Shown here piece after piece: positions 49,009-57,352 of a stretch of DNA of 59,079 bases. The position numbers and the translations under genes were made by a program. The DNA is taken from NCBI RefSeq assembly GCF_029813835.1, contig NZ_JARVKV010000037.1:1-59079 (forward strand), read 5' to 3'. The stretch is from Streptomyces sp. DH37 (GTDB lineage Bacteria > Actinomycetota > Actinomycetes > Streptomycetales > Streptomycetaceae). Under the pieces are notes generated by a model that did no database searches, was not told where the DNA came from, and saw only the letters and a program-made list of their open reading frames with translations. How positions within the stretch are numbered: the stretch's first letter is position 1; the number at the start of each line of letters is the position of its first letter.

Positions 49009-50739
49009 TCAGACCGCCGGGGGCGGCTCCTGGAAGGGCCGGCCCGGGATGCCGGGGCGGCGCTGCCAGGGGTACGGCCCCGACGGCGGTCGGTAGGCCA
49101 CGCCCAGGGCGTCGAGACGGGCGCGGTGGGCGGTCATCCGCCGTTCGAAGCCCTCGAAGCCCTCCCGGTCGCGGGCCCCCGGCTCGGACCACACCACCTC
49201 GGCGAAGGCGGCCAGCCGCGGGAACGCCTGGTAGTCGGCGCGCCGTTGGTCCTCCACGACCTCGGTCCACAGGTTGGCCTGCGCGCCGATGACGCGCGCC
49301 GCCGCGCCGGTGCCCGCCAGCCGGGGCGGCACGGGGTCGAAGGCGTACACGTCGCGCAGGGTGCGCACGTATCCGATGGGCACCGGCTCGTCCTCGCCGG
49401 CGTCCTGCCGGTGGTCGAGGTAGACCTGCTGCTCGGGGCACATCACCACGTCGTGCCCGGCCCGCGCGGCGGCGATCCCGCCCGCGTAGCCGCGCCAGGA
49501 GGAGACGACGGCGCCCGGGCTCAGCCGCGGGGCCGCGCCGTCCGGGGAGCCCTCCTCCACCGCCGTGCCCTCCAGGATCTCGTCCCAGCCGACGAGGCGG
49601 CGGCCCCGCTCGGCCAGGAAGCGGTCGAAGTGCCGTACGAACCACGCCTGGAGGGCGTCCACCCCGTCCAGGCCCAGCTCCGCCGCCCGCGCCCGCGCGG
49701 CCGGGGAGCGCCGCCACTGGTCCCTGGGGCACTCGTCGCCGCCGATGTGCACGAACTCCCCCGGGAACAGCTCCAGGACCTCCTCGAACACCCCCTCGTA
49801 GAAGCGGAGTACGGCCTCGGTGGGGGCCAGGACGTTGGGGCTGACGCCCCAGTCGTCCCACACCTGCGGCGCCGCGGCGTCCGCGGCGCCCCCGTGGATG
49901 TCCGTGTTGCCCAGCTCCGGGTAGGCGGCGATGGCCGCCTGGGAGTGGCCGGGCACGTCGATCTCGGGGACGACGGTGATGTGGCGCTCGGCGGCGTAGG
50001 CGACGATCTCGCGGACGTCGTCGTGGGTGTAGAAGCCGCCGTGCGGGCGCTCGTCCCACAGCGGGGAGTCCCGGTGCCCCAGCCGGGTCCGCCGGCGCCA
50101 GGCGCCGACCTCCGTGAGGCGGGGGAAGCGCTCGATCTCCAGGCGCCAGCCCTGGTCGTCGGTGAGGTGGAGGTGGAGCACGTTGAGCTTGTGCGCGGCG
50201 AGCAGGTCGATCCAGCGCAGCACGCCGTCCCTGGGCGTGAAGTGCCGTGCCGTGTCCAGCATGAAGCCGCGCCAGGCGAAGCGGGGGGCGTCGGCCACGC
50301 GGACGTACGGCAGCGACCACCCGCGGCCGGGCAGCGGCGCGCGGCGGTACGCGTCGGGGCCGAGGAGCTGCCGCAGCGTCTGGGCGCCCCAGAAGACGCC
50401 GGGGGCCGCGCCGCCGCGGATCTCCGCGCCGCCGCCGGTCACGCTCAGCCGGTAGCCCTCGGGGCCGAGTTCGGCGGCGACCGCCTCGTCCACCCGCAGC
50501 CGTACGACGGCACCTCCGTGAACACCGCCGTGGCCGCCGCCGTGGTCACCGCCGTGAACACCGCCGTCCGCCGCGGGCGGCAGCGGCAGCCCGGTGGCCG
50601 CGCCGAGCGCGGTGCGCAGCCAGTGGGCGGCCCGTTCGGTGCCGGGGCCGGCGTCCAGCGCCGTCCGCGCGTCCAGTGCCAGCCGCCCGCCGCCGTCCGC
50701 GACGGAGCGCGGCAGGGGGACCAGATCCGGCTCGTCCAT
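49009..50739 (-). CDS. GH20 beta-N-acetylhexosaminidase (cytoplasmic)
   Basis: Glycoside hydrolase family 20 enzyme of 576 residues removing terminal beta-N-acetylglucosamine from chito-oligosaccharides. An N-terminal GH20b domain is followed by the catalytic barrel: WRGFMLDTARHF, LTDDQGWRLEI, VPEIDVPGHS and the Asp-Glu catalytic pair in HIGGDECP. A His-Gly rich loop (HGGDHGGGHGGVHGG) interrupts the N-terminal domain at about residues 68-83. There is no signal peptide, so it acts on sugars already imported by the adjacent transporter. ATG 50739 has AGAGGA upstream. It is the last gene of the importer operon; the layout recalls DasABC plus hexosaminidase in other Streptomyces. Confidence 0.95.
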   Translation of the reverse strand: MDEPDLVPLPRSVADGGGRLALDARTALDAGPGTERAAHWLRTALGAATGLPLPPAADGGVHGGDHGGGHGGVHGGAVVRLRVDEAVAAELGPEGYRLSVTGGGAEIRGGAAPGVFWGAQTLRQLLGPDAYRRAPLPGRGWSLPYVRVADAPRFAWRGFMLDTARHFTPRDGVLRWIDLLAAHKLNVLHLHLTDDQGWRLEIERFPRLTEVGAWRRRTRLGHRDSPLWDERPHGGFYTHDDVREIVAYAAERHITVVPEIDVPGHSQAAIAAYPELGNTDIHGGAADAAAPQVWDDWGVSPNVLAPTEAVLRFYEGVFEEVLELFPGEFVHIGGDECPRDQWRRSPAARARAAELGLDGVDALQAWFVRHFDRFLAERGRRLVGWDEILEGTAVEEGSPDGAAPRLSPGAVVSSWRGYAGGIAAARAGHDVVMCPEQQVYLDHRQDAGEDEPVPIGYVRTLRDVYAFDPVPPRLAGTGAAARVIGAQANLWTEVVEDQRRADYQAFPRLAAFAEVVWSEPGARDREGFEGFERRMTAHRARLDALGVAYRPPSGPYPWQRRPGIPGRPFQEPPPAV

Positions 50740-50804
50740 GCCCGTTCCTCTCGTGTGTTCCATGGGCTCGTGTGCCGTGCACGCCGTGCACCCCGCGCAC
50801 CCCG

Positions 50805-51662
50805 TCAGTCCTTCACCGCGCCGCCGAGCCCGGAGACCAGGCGGCGCTGGACGAGGACGAAGAAGACCAGCACGGGGATCGTCATGACGGTCGAGGCGGC
50901 CATGACCCCGCCCCAGTCCGGGGTCTCGGTGTCGAAGAACACCAGGAGCGCCATCGGCAGCGTGGAGTTCTCCGTGTCGGAGACGATGAACGACTTGGCG
51001 AACAGGAAGTCGTTCCAGGCGGAGATGAAGGAGAAGACGCTCGTCGCGACGAGTCCCGGGAAGACCAGCGGGAAGAGGATCCGCCACAGGAAGCGCGCAC
51101 GGCTCGCGCCGTCGACGAGGGCCTGCTCCTCCAGGGAGTCGGGCACCGCCCGGACGAAGCCGCGCAGCATCCAGATCGCGAACGGCAGCGAGAAGGCGAT
51201 GTGCGGCAGGATCAGCGAGCCGAGCGTGTTGAGGCCGATGCCGGGGACCGTCTGCCCCAGGTCGCGCATCAGGAAGAACAGCGGAATGGTCAGCGCCTCG
51301 ACCGGCACCATCTGGGCGACCAGGAACATCACCAGGAGCGTGGTGCGGAAACGGAAGCGGAAGCGCGTCACGGCGGTCGCCGCGAGAAAGGCGATCAGCG
51401 CCGACGCGACGACCACGGCGCCCGCCACGAGGAGGCTGTTGAGGAAGTAGCGGCCGAAGTCCTGCTGCCCGAAGACGCGGCGGAAGGCGTCCAGCGAGGG
51501 GTTCAGCGTCCAGGGGCGCGGGCTGTCGGAGCGCACCTCGCCCGCGGGTTTGAACGCCGACAGCACCATCCAGTACAGCGGGAAGGCGACCGCCGCCGCG
51601 ACCGCGACGGCCGTCGTCTCGGCGGCCAGCCGCCACGGGCGCCGTACGCGCGGCCGGTTCAC
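50805..51662 (-). CDS. Sugar ABC transporter permease (MalG-like)
   Basis: Membrane permease of 285 residues with six membrane segments. The EAA loop that contacts the ATPase reads EEQALVDGASRARFLWRILFPLVFP, matching the MalG group. It forms the channel with the other permease. GTG 51662 follows GGGGAGGAG and overlaps the stop of the upstream permease as GTGA. No ATPase gene is in the operon, which in Streptomyces implies the shared ATPase MsiK (inference from the family). Confidence 0.93.
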   Translation of the reverse strand: MNRPRVRRPWRLAAETTAVAVAAAVAFPLYWMVLSAFKPAGEVRSDSPRPWTLNPSLDAFRRVFGQQDFGRYFLNSLLVAGAVVVASALIAFLAATAVTRFRFRFRTTLLVMFLVAQMVPVEALTIPLFFLMRDLGQTVPGIGLNTLGSLILPHIAFSLPFAIWMLRGFVRAVPDSLEEQALVDGASRARFLWRILFPLVFPGLVATSVFSFISAWNDFLFAKSFIVSDTENSTLPMALLVFFDTETPDWGGVMAASTVMTIPVLVFFVLVQRRLVSGLGGAVKD

Positions 51663-52552
51663 AGCTCCTCCCCCGTGCGGCGCAGCAGCCGCAGGTGGAC
51701 GAGGGTGACGGCCAGCAGGATCAGCAGCATCACCACGCCGATGGCCGCGCCCAGGCTGTACTGCGAGGAGGCGAAGGCCGTCTGGTAGGCGTAGACGTTG
51801 AGCACCAGGTTCTGTCCGGCGATCCCACCGCCGCCGGTCATCACGTAGATCTGGGTGAAGACCTTGAAGTCCCAGATGACCGACTGGATGGTGACGACGG
51901 TGAGGATCGGCCGCAGCATCGGGGCGGTGACATGGCGCCAGGTCCGCCAGGAGGACGCGCCGTCCAGCGCCGCGGCCTCCAGGATCTCGCCCGGAACGGC
52001 CCGGATCCCCGCGTACACCGTCACCATGACGAACGGGAAGGAGCACCAGACCACCTCGAACAGCACCAGGGCGAACGCGCTGTGGCGGCCGTACGTCCAG
52101 GAGAAGCCGTCCAGGCCCAGCACCCTGTTGACCGGGCCGAAGTCGGGGTCGAACAGGAACACCCAGACCGTCGAGCCGGTGATCGCCGGAGTCGCCCACG
52201 CCCCGAGCGCCGCCAGCATCAGCAGCAGCCTCGGCACCGCGCGGACGCGGGTGAGCAGGACGGCCAGCGCGCAGCCGACCGCCAGGGTGCCCGCCACGCA
52301 GGCGGCGGCGAACACCACCGTGGTGGCCAGCACGCTCCGGAACCGCTCGTCGCCCAGGAGTTCGGCGTAGTTGTCCAGGCCCCGGAAGACGGTGGGCTCG
52401 CCTCCGCTGACCTGCGCCTGGGTGTACTCCAGGACGGATATCAGACCGAGCTGCCAGATCGGGTAGGCCAGCAGCCCGGCGAGGACGACGAGGGCGGGGG
52501 CGAGGTAGAGCCAGGGCGTACGGCCGCCGCTCCGCGGTGTGTTGGCGGCCAT
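51659..52552 (-). CDS. Sugar ABC transporter permease (MalF-like)
   Basis: Membrane permease of 297 residues with six membrane segments. The EAA loop is LEAAALDGASSWRTWRHVTAPMLRP. It partners with the second permease to form the import channel. The start (52552) lies 2 nt after the stop of the sugar-binding gene, so the genes are coupled. Order binding protein, MalF-like, MalG-like, hydrolase is standard for CUT1 importers. Confidence 0.93.
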   Translation of the reverse strand: MAANTPRSGGRTPWLYLAPALVVLAGLLAYPIWQLGLISVLEYTQAQVSGGEPTVFRGLDNYAELLGDERFRSVLATTVVFAAACVAGTLAVGCALAVLLTRVRAVPRLLLMLAALGAWATPAITGSTVWVFLFDPDFGPVNRVLGLDGFSWTYGRHSAFALVLFEVVWCSFPFVMVTVYAGIRAVPGEILEAAALDGASSWRTWRHVTAPMLRPILTVVTIQSVIWDFKVFTQIYVMTGGGGIAGQNLVLNVYAYQTAFASSQYSLGAAIGVVMLLILLAVTLVHLRLLRRTGEEL

Positions 52553-52554
52553 GG

Positions 52555-53865
52555 TCAGCGCGCGGCCCCGCCGAAGGCCTCGTCCATCCTCGCCGCCGCG
52601 TCCCTCGTCGCGGCGGCGACGTCCTTACGGCCGCTGACGATCTCCTGGAACATGGTGGGCAGCACCTGGGAGGCGTCGATCCCGGTCCAGGCGGGGGTGG
52701 CGGGCACGAACCGGGTCCCGGCCTCCAGGGTCCGCACGAAGGGCTCGAAGAACGGCTCGGAGGCGGCGGCCTCCTCGCGGACGTCGGTGAAGGTGGGCAG
52801 GAAGCCCATCGCCTCGAAGAGGTCGCGCTGGGTCTCCTTGCCCGCCAGGGACTTCATCAGCTCCACGGCGAGGGTGCGGTGGCCGCTGCCGCGCAGCACG
52901 CCGAGGTTGTTGCCGCCGGCGAAGGCCGGGGCGATCTCGCCCCTGCGCACCCCCGGCAGCGGGACGACGGCGTACTTCCCCCGCACCGCGCCGTCCTCCA
53001 TCGCCCGGCGGCTGAAGTCGCCGCCGACGACCATGCCGGCCCGGCCGCTCGCGAACGCCTGGACGGTGTCGTTGCCGCCCATCCCGGCGCACTTGGCGGG
53101 CGGGCAGTTGTGCTCGCCGAAGAGGTCGGTGTACGCCTCCACGCCCCTGCGCGCGGCCGGGGAGTCGATGGCGGCGGTGTACGCGTCCCCCTCGGGCTCG
53201 GCCACCTCGCCGCCGTGGGCCCAGACGAAGGGCAGCGCGCCGTAGGTGTACGCGCCGCCGACGGCCAGGCCGTACATCCCGGGCCGCTCCCCGGCGATGC
53301 GGCGCGCGGCGGCGGCGACCTCCGCCAGCGTCCGCGGCGGCTCCAGTCCCAGGTCGGCGAAGACGTCGGTGCGGTAGTAGAGGGCGCGCACGCCGACGGA
53401 GAGGGGGGCGCCGTAGACCTTTCCGTCCACGGTCACCGACCGGCGGGCGGTCGGGTCGGTGTCGTCCGCCTCGTCCCAGGCACCGAACTCCCCGGTGATG
53501 TCGGCCAGTCCGCCGTCGGCGACGTATCCGGCGGTGTCGGTGTTGCCGTACTCGATCAGATCGGGCGCGGAGGAGGGGTCGTTGAAGGCCGCCCTGATCC
53601 TCTCGGCGCGGCTGTCGACGGGGATGTACCGGACGTCGACCTCGACGCCCTCGTGCCGCTTCGTGAAGGCGCGGACGACGTCCTCGACGATCCGCTCCTT
53701 GGGCCCGTTGTTCACCTCGCGGAAGAGCCACACGCGCACCGTGCCGCTCCTGCTGTCCCCGCCCGCGCCCCCGCCGCCGGAGGTGGCGGGGGCGCAGGCG
53801 GTGGCGGCGGAGGCGGCGAGGAGGAGCGCCCCCGTCAGGGCGGCGGCGCGGGCGGAGAACTTCAT
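52555..53865 (-). CDS. Sugar-binding lipoprotein of ABC importer
   Basis: Extracellular solute-binding protein of 436 residues, the specificity subunit. A lipoprotein signal ends in SAATAC, so Cys anchors the mature protein to the membrane. The following Gly-rich linker and two-lobe fold (RAFTKRHEGVEVDVRYIP, DLIEYGNTD, GKVYGAPLSVGVRALYYRTD, FASGRAGMVVGG) belong to the CUT1 family. The linked GH20 enzyme suggests chitobiose or other GlcNAc oligosaccharides. A purine-poor region precedes ATG 53865 and a 17-bp palindrome lies 23-39 nt upstream, likely operator. Confidence 0.93.
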   Translation of the reverse strand: MKFSARAAALTGALLLAASAATACAPATSGGGGAGGDSRSGTVRVWLFREVNNGPKERIVEDVVRAFTKRHEGVEVDVRYIPVDSRAERIRAAFNDPSSAPDLIEYGNTDTAGYVADGGLADITGEFGAWDEADDTDPTARRSVTVDGKVYGAPLSVGVRALYYRTDVFADLGLEPPRTLAEVAAAARRIAGERPGMYGLAVGGAYTYGALPFVWAHGGEVAEPEGDAYTAAIDSPAARRGVEAYTDLFGEHNCPPAKCAGMGGNDTVQAFASGRAGMVVGGDFSRRAMEDGAVRGKYAVVPLPGVRRGEIAPAFAGGNNLGVLRGSGHRTLAVELMKSLAGKETQRDLFEAMGFLPTFTDVREEAAASEPFFEPFVRTLEAGTRFVPATPAWTGIDASQVLPTMFQEIVSGRKDVAAATRDAAARMDEAFGGAAR

Positions 53866-53887
53866 GGGCGACCCCCAGGAGAGTGTC

Positions 53888-53904
53888 GTTGCACGACGTG
53901 CAAC
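53888..53904 (-). promoter_or_regulatory. 17-bp palindrome, candidate operator of the sugar importer operon
   Basis: GTTGCACGACGTGCAAC has two perfect 8-bp arms around a single central A. It ends 23 nt before the start codon, where a LacI- or ROK-type repressor would block the promoter. No regulator gene is adjacent. Confidence 0.65.
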
Positions 53905-54070
53905 GCACGTTTCGTTCCGCACAACTCCGCAGGAGAGTAGGGGCACCCGCGGCGGCCGACAAGAGGTCTCGACCACTTCCGGCCGCTCCGCGGCCCCCGC
54001 CCCGGACCGCGCGACGCGCCCGCTCGCCCCGGAACACGGCCGGAGGACGGCCGGAACACCCCCGACAACG

Positions 54071-54114
54071 CGGCGGTCCCCGGAGCGCACCGTGATGCGC
54101 TCCGGGGACCGCCG
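54071..54114 (-). terminator. Strong terminator after the DUF3039 gene
   Basis: A perfect 19-bp stem (54071-54089 with 54096-54114) with a 6-nt loop, about 75 nt after the DUF3039 stop. Confidence 0.9.
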
Positions 54115-54189
54115 GAGGAGGTGAACGGGCCCTGTGCGGGGCGGGTCAGGGCGAGACGGGAGGAAGGGAGGGGCCGCCGGGGGGCGGCG

Positions 54190-54477
54190 TCACTTCTTGC
54201 CGCCGTCCTTGCCCTTGTCGCCGCCGCCGGCTCCCATGGACTCGTAGATCTCCTTGCACATGGGGCAGACCGGGTACTTCTTCGGATCGCGCCCCGGGAC
54301 CCAGACCTTGCCGCAGAGCGCGACGACGGGGGTCCCGTCGAGCGCGCTGGCCATGATCTTGTCCTTCTGGACGTAGTGGGCGAAGCGCTCGTGGTCGCCA
54401 TCGCCGTGGGACACCTGCGGGGTGGGCTCGACGAGGGTGCCGGTGCCCGTCCCGCGCTCGGGCTCAGGAGTGCTCAT
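54190..54477 (-). CDS. DUF3039 domain protein (zinc-ribbon-like)
   Basis: Small soluble actinobacterial protein of 95 residues. The core HERFAHYVQKDKIMASALDGTPVVALCGKVWVP and PKKYPVCPMCKEIYE matches DUF3039; Cys at ALCGK and CPMC could bind zinc. The tail GGGDKGKDGGKK is basic and disordered. Function is unknown. ATG 54477 has no Shine-Dalgarno; TACCCT ends 8 nt upstream, as for a leaderless mRNA. It is terminated by a strong hairpin. Confidence 0.85.
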   Translation of the reverse strand: MSTPEPERGTGTGTLVEPTPQVSHGDGDHERFAHYVQKDKIMASALDGTPVVALCGKVWVPGRDPKKYPVCPMCKEIYESMGAGGGDKGKDGGKK

Positions 54478-54485
54478 GGGGCCCA

Positions 54486-54491
54486 AGGGTA
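54486..54491 (-). promoter_or_regulatory. Leaderless-type -10 hexamer before the DUF3039 gene
   Basis: TACCCT (minus strand) ends 8 nt before the ATG with no ribosome-binding site between. Confidence 0.45.
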
Positions 54492-54547
54492 CTGCGACCG
54501 CCCCCGGGGGCACCGGGACCCGGCACGTCCGGGGGACCGGCGCGGGG

Positions 54548-55108
54548 CTAGTTCAGCGAGGGGTCGTCGGGATACGTGGCCACCATCGCCAGCTCGCTGC
54601 GCTGGCGGCGCAGTACGTCCCGCCACAGCCGCTCCGGGTCGGGCGCGGAGACGTCGCCGGGCTCGGACTCCACCACGTACCAGGCCCCCTCCTCCAGCTC
54701 GTTCTCCAACTGGCCCGGCCCCCAGCCGGCGTAACCGGCGAAGATCCGCAGCGAGCCCAGCTCGGCGGCGAGCAGCTCCGGCGGCGCCTCCAGGTCCACC
54801 AGGCCGATGGCGCCGTGCACCCGCCGCCACCCCAACGGCCCCTCGGCCCCGGGGATGACGGCGACGCCGAGCGCCGCGTCCAGCGAGACGGGCCCGCCCT
54901 GGAAGACCACGCCGGGCTCTCCCGCCAGCGCGGCCCATGGCTCCAGCACGTCGCCGACGTCGACGGGGGTCGGCCTGTTCAGGACGATGCCGAGCGAGCC
55001 CTCCTCGTCGTGGTCGAGGAGAAGCACCACCGCACGGTCGAAGTTCGGGTCGGTCAGCGCCGGCGTCGCGACGAGCAGCCGCCCGGTGAGCGAGGACACC
55101 TCGGTCAT
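54548..55108 (-). CDS. YqgE/AlgH family protein
   Basis: Soluble protein of 186 residues in the UPF0301 (YqgE/AlgH) family. Conserved segments include the start SSLTGRLLVATPALTDPNFDRAVV, LGIVLNRPT, GGPVSLDAALGV and FAGYAGWGPGQLENEL. Function is not established; AlgH affects alginate regulation in Pseudomonas. The ATG at 55108 is taken; a second ATG at 55117 also exists. GATCAT lies 7 nt upstream of 55108 and might be a leaderless-type -10, but weaker than others in this window. Confidence 0.9.
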   Translation of the reverse strand: MTEVSSLTGRLLVATPALTDPNFDRAVVLLLDHDEEGSLGIVLNRPTPVDVGDVLEPWAALAGEPGVVFQGGPVSLDAALGVAVIPGAEGPLGWRRVHGAIGLVDLEAPPELLAAELGSLRIFAGYAGWGPGQLENELEEGAWYVVESEPGDVSAPDPERLWRDVLRRQRSELAMVATYPDDPSLN

Positions 55109-55314
55109 GCCCCCCATGATCCCGCACCCGGGGCCCGGGAGGGGAGTCGAACCCCGCATGACGTTCCGGAACGGCGCGGGGACGGTGCGTGCCGGGGCGG
55201 CGCCCGGAGCGCGCCGGAGCCCGTCCGCGCCGGGGGAGAACGGATACGACGCGGGTAAGCGGCCATTACCATTCCCTGTGCCCCTGCTCTTCTTCATCCT
55301 GGAACGCGAGGCCC

Positions 55315-56643
55315 ATGACCGGCACTGACGACGTACTCCTTGTCCACGGCGGCACCCCGCTGGAGGGCGAGATCAGAGTCCGCGGCGCGAAGAACCTCGT
55401 GCCCAAGGCCATGGTCGCCGCACTGCTCGGCAGCGAACCGAGCCGTCTGCGCAACGTCCCCGAGATCCGCGACGTACGGGTCGTGCGCGGCCTGCTGGAA
55501 CTGCACGGCGTCACCGTGAGCAAGGGCGAGGAGCCAGGCGAACTGGTGCTCGACCCCTCCCACGTGGAGAGCGCCAACGTCGCCGACATCGACGCCCACG
55601 CGGGCTCCTCCCGCATCCCGATCCTCTTCTGCGGCCCCCTGCTGCACCGGCTGGGCCACGCCTTCATACCCGGACTGGGCGGCTGCGACATCGGCGGACG
55701 TCCGGTGAACTTCCACTTCGACGTGCTGCGCGAGTTCGGCGCGACGATCGAGAAGCGCGCCGACGGCCAGTACCTGGAGGCCCCGCAGCGGCTGCGCGGC
55801 TGCAGGATCAAGCTGCCGTACCCGTCGGTCGGCTCCACCGAACAGGTGCTGCTGACGGCCGTGCTCGCCGAAGGTGTGACGGAACTCTCCAACGCCGCCG
55901 TGGAGCCGGAGATCGAGGACCTCATCTGCGTGCTGCAGAAGATGGGCGCGATCATCTCCATGGACACCGACCGGACGATCCGCATCACCGGTGTGGACAA
56001 GCTCGGCGGCTACAACCACCGCGCCCTGCCGGACCGCCTGGAGGCGGCCTCCTGGGCGAGCGCGGCGCTGGCGACCGAGGGCAGCGTGTACGTGCGCGGC
56101 GCCAGCCAGCGCGAGATGATGACCTTCCTCAACACCTACCGCAAGGTGGGCGGCGCGTTCGAGGTGGACGACGACGGCATCCGCTTCTGGCACCCGGGCG
56201 GCGCGCTCAACGCCATCGCCCTGGAGACGGACGTCCACCCCGGCTTCCAGACCGACTGGCAGCAGCCGCTCGTGGTGGCCCTGACCCAGGCGTCGGGCCT
56301 GTCGATCGTCCACGAGACGGTGTACGAGTCGCGGCTGGGCTTCACCGAGGCGCTCAACCAGATGGGCGCGCACATCCAGCTCTACCGCGAGTGCCTGGGC
56401 GGCATGCCCTGCCGCTTCGGCCAGCGCAACTTCCTCCACTCGGCGGTCGTCTCGGGCCCCACGAAGCTCCAGGGCGCCGATCTGGTCATCCCGGACCTCC
56501 GCGGCGGCTTCTCGTACCTGATCGCCGCCCTGGCGGCCCAGGGGACCTCCAGGGTCCACGGCATCGACCTGATCAACCGGGGCTACGAGAACTTCATGGA
56601 GAAGCTGCCCGCGCTGGGCGCCCGGGTGGAACTCCCGGCCTGA
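55315..56643 (+). CDS. murA: UDP-N-acetylglucosamine 1-carboxyvinyltransferase
   Basis: First committed enzyme of peptidoglycan synthesis: transfers enolpyruvate from PEP to UDP-GlcNAc in the cytoplasm. The 442-residue chain has two EPSP-synthase-like domains with KNLVPKAMVAALL at the start and catalytic Cys124 in LGGCDIGGRPVN. With Cys rather than Asp at this position, the enzyme would be fosfomycin-sensitive. QTDWQQPLVVALTQASG and SVYVRGASQREM are also conserved. ATG 55315 lies beyond a short 5' region; the earlier open frame from 55189 is not conserved. The hup and malic-enzyme genes follow on the other strand. Another murA copy usually exists elsewhere in Streptomyces. Confidence 0.95.
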   Translation: MTGTDDVLLVHGGTPLEGEIRVRGAKNLVPKAMVAALLGSEPSRLRNVPEIRDVRVVRGLLELHGVTVSKGEEPGELVLDPSHVESANVADIDAHAGSSRIPILFCGPLLHRLGHAFIPGLGGCDIGGRPVNFHFDVLREFGATIEKRADGQYLEAPQRLRGCRIKLPYPSVGSTEQVLLTAVLAEGVTELSNAAVEPEIEDLICVLQKMGAIISMDTDRTIRITGVDKLGGYNHRALPDRLEAASWASAALATEGSVYVRGASQREMMTFLNTYRKVGGAFEVDDDGIRFWHPGGALNAIALETDVHPGFQTDWQQPLVVALTQASGLSIVHETVYESRLGFTEALNQMGAHIQLYRECLGGMPCRFGQRNFLHSAVVSGPTKLQGADLVIPDLRGGFSYLIAALAAQGTSRVHGIDLINRGYENFMEKLPALGARVELPA

Positions 56644-56650
56644 CCGCCAC

Positions 56651-56680
56651 CGGGCCCCGGGGACCGTCCCCCGGGGCCCG
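56651..56680 (+). terminator. Terminator hairpin directly after murA
   Basis: A 12-bp perfect stem (56651-56662 with 56669-56680) 8 nt after the murA stop. Confidence 0.75.
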
Positions 56681-56703
56681 GGCCGGCCGTGCACGACGCC
56701 GAA

Positions 56704-56733
56704 GGGCGGTCACCCCTGCCGGGGTGACCGCCC
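56704..56733. terminator. Second terminator hairpin between murA and hup
   Basis: A perfect 13-bp stem (56704-56716 with 56721-56733) with a 4-nt loop, 35 nt from the hup stop; with the first hairpin it separates the convergent genes. Confidence 0.8.
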
Positions 56734-56768
56734 TCGTGCGTGCGCCTGTGGTGCCGCGCGCCAGGGGC

Positions 56769-57050
56769 TCACTTGCCCTTGGCGGCCTCCTTCAGCTTGG
56801 AGCCCGCGGAGACCTTCACGCTGTAGCCGGCCGGGATCTCGATCGGGTCGCCGGTCTGCGGGTTGCGCGCGGTGCGAGCGGCACGGTGGGTGCGCTCGAA
56901 GGTCAGGAAGCCGGGGATGGTGACCTTCTCGTCGCCCTTGGCGACGACCTCGCCGACGGTCTCGGCGAACGCGGCCAGCACAGCGTCGGCGTCCTTGCGG
57001 GTCACCTGGGCGCGCTCGGACAGCGCTGCCACCAGCTCACTGCGGTTCAT
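56769..57050 (-). CDS. hup: HU-family DNA-binding protein
   Basis: Histone-like nucleoid protein of 93 residues that bends and compacts DNA as a dimer. It begins MNRSELVAALSERAQVTRKDADAVL and has FLTFERTHRAARTARNPQTG with the DNA-binding arm RNPQTGDPIEIPAGY and a short C-terminus KEAAKGK. This is the short, HupA-type form (Streptomyces also have a longer HupS with a Lys/Ala-rich tail). ATG 57050 has GGGAG upstream; a long 5' region with two hairpins precedes it. Confidence 0.96.
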   Translation of the reverse strand: MNRSELVAALSERAQVTRKDADAVLAAFAETVGEVVAKGDEKVTIPGFLTFERTHRAARTARNPQTGDPIEIPAGYSVKVSAGSKLKEAAKGK

Positions 57051-57352
57051 AATTCGTACTCCCGTGTTTTTCTTGCCTGTGAGGCGTGAGATCGAAGCCG
57101 ATGCTGCCAGGGCCCTCGGACAGTCCCCGGACCCGGGTCTGCTCCCAGACCCTCTGCTCCCCCTGGGAACAGCCCTCGGGGGAGCATCCTGCCCCCACCT
57201 GCGGTGGTAATGCCAATCCGGCGCCCTGTGACGTCGCCCGAAGAGCGCCCGTGACACGCTGCTATTACGCTCCGTAGCCACTCCCGGTGGGGTCTTCGCC
57301 ACCCTAAGGGGCCATCCGGGTGGAGCGCCCCCGACGCGCCGGACCCGTGCGG
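57051..57352. other. Long leader/promoter region of hup
   Basis: 302 nt between the hup start and the end of the malic-enzyme gene, both on the minus strand. Two hairpins lie in it, a 6-bp stem at 57135-57152 and a 7-bp stem at 57157-57163/57078-57084-like arm at 57178-57184, which would be in the hup mRNA leader. No clear promoter was recognised. Confidence 0.5.

Larger units (their letters stand above)
53866..54189. other. Intergenic region, sugar operon promoter and DUF3039 terminator
   Basis: 324 nt with the operator palindrome at 53888-53904 near the sugar-binding gene and the 19-bp terminator stem at 54071-54114 belonging to the DUF3039 gene. Between them no feature was recognised. Confidence 0.6.
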
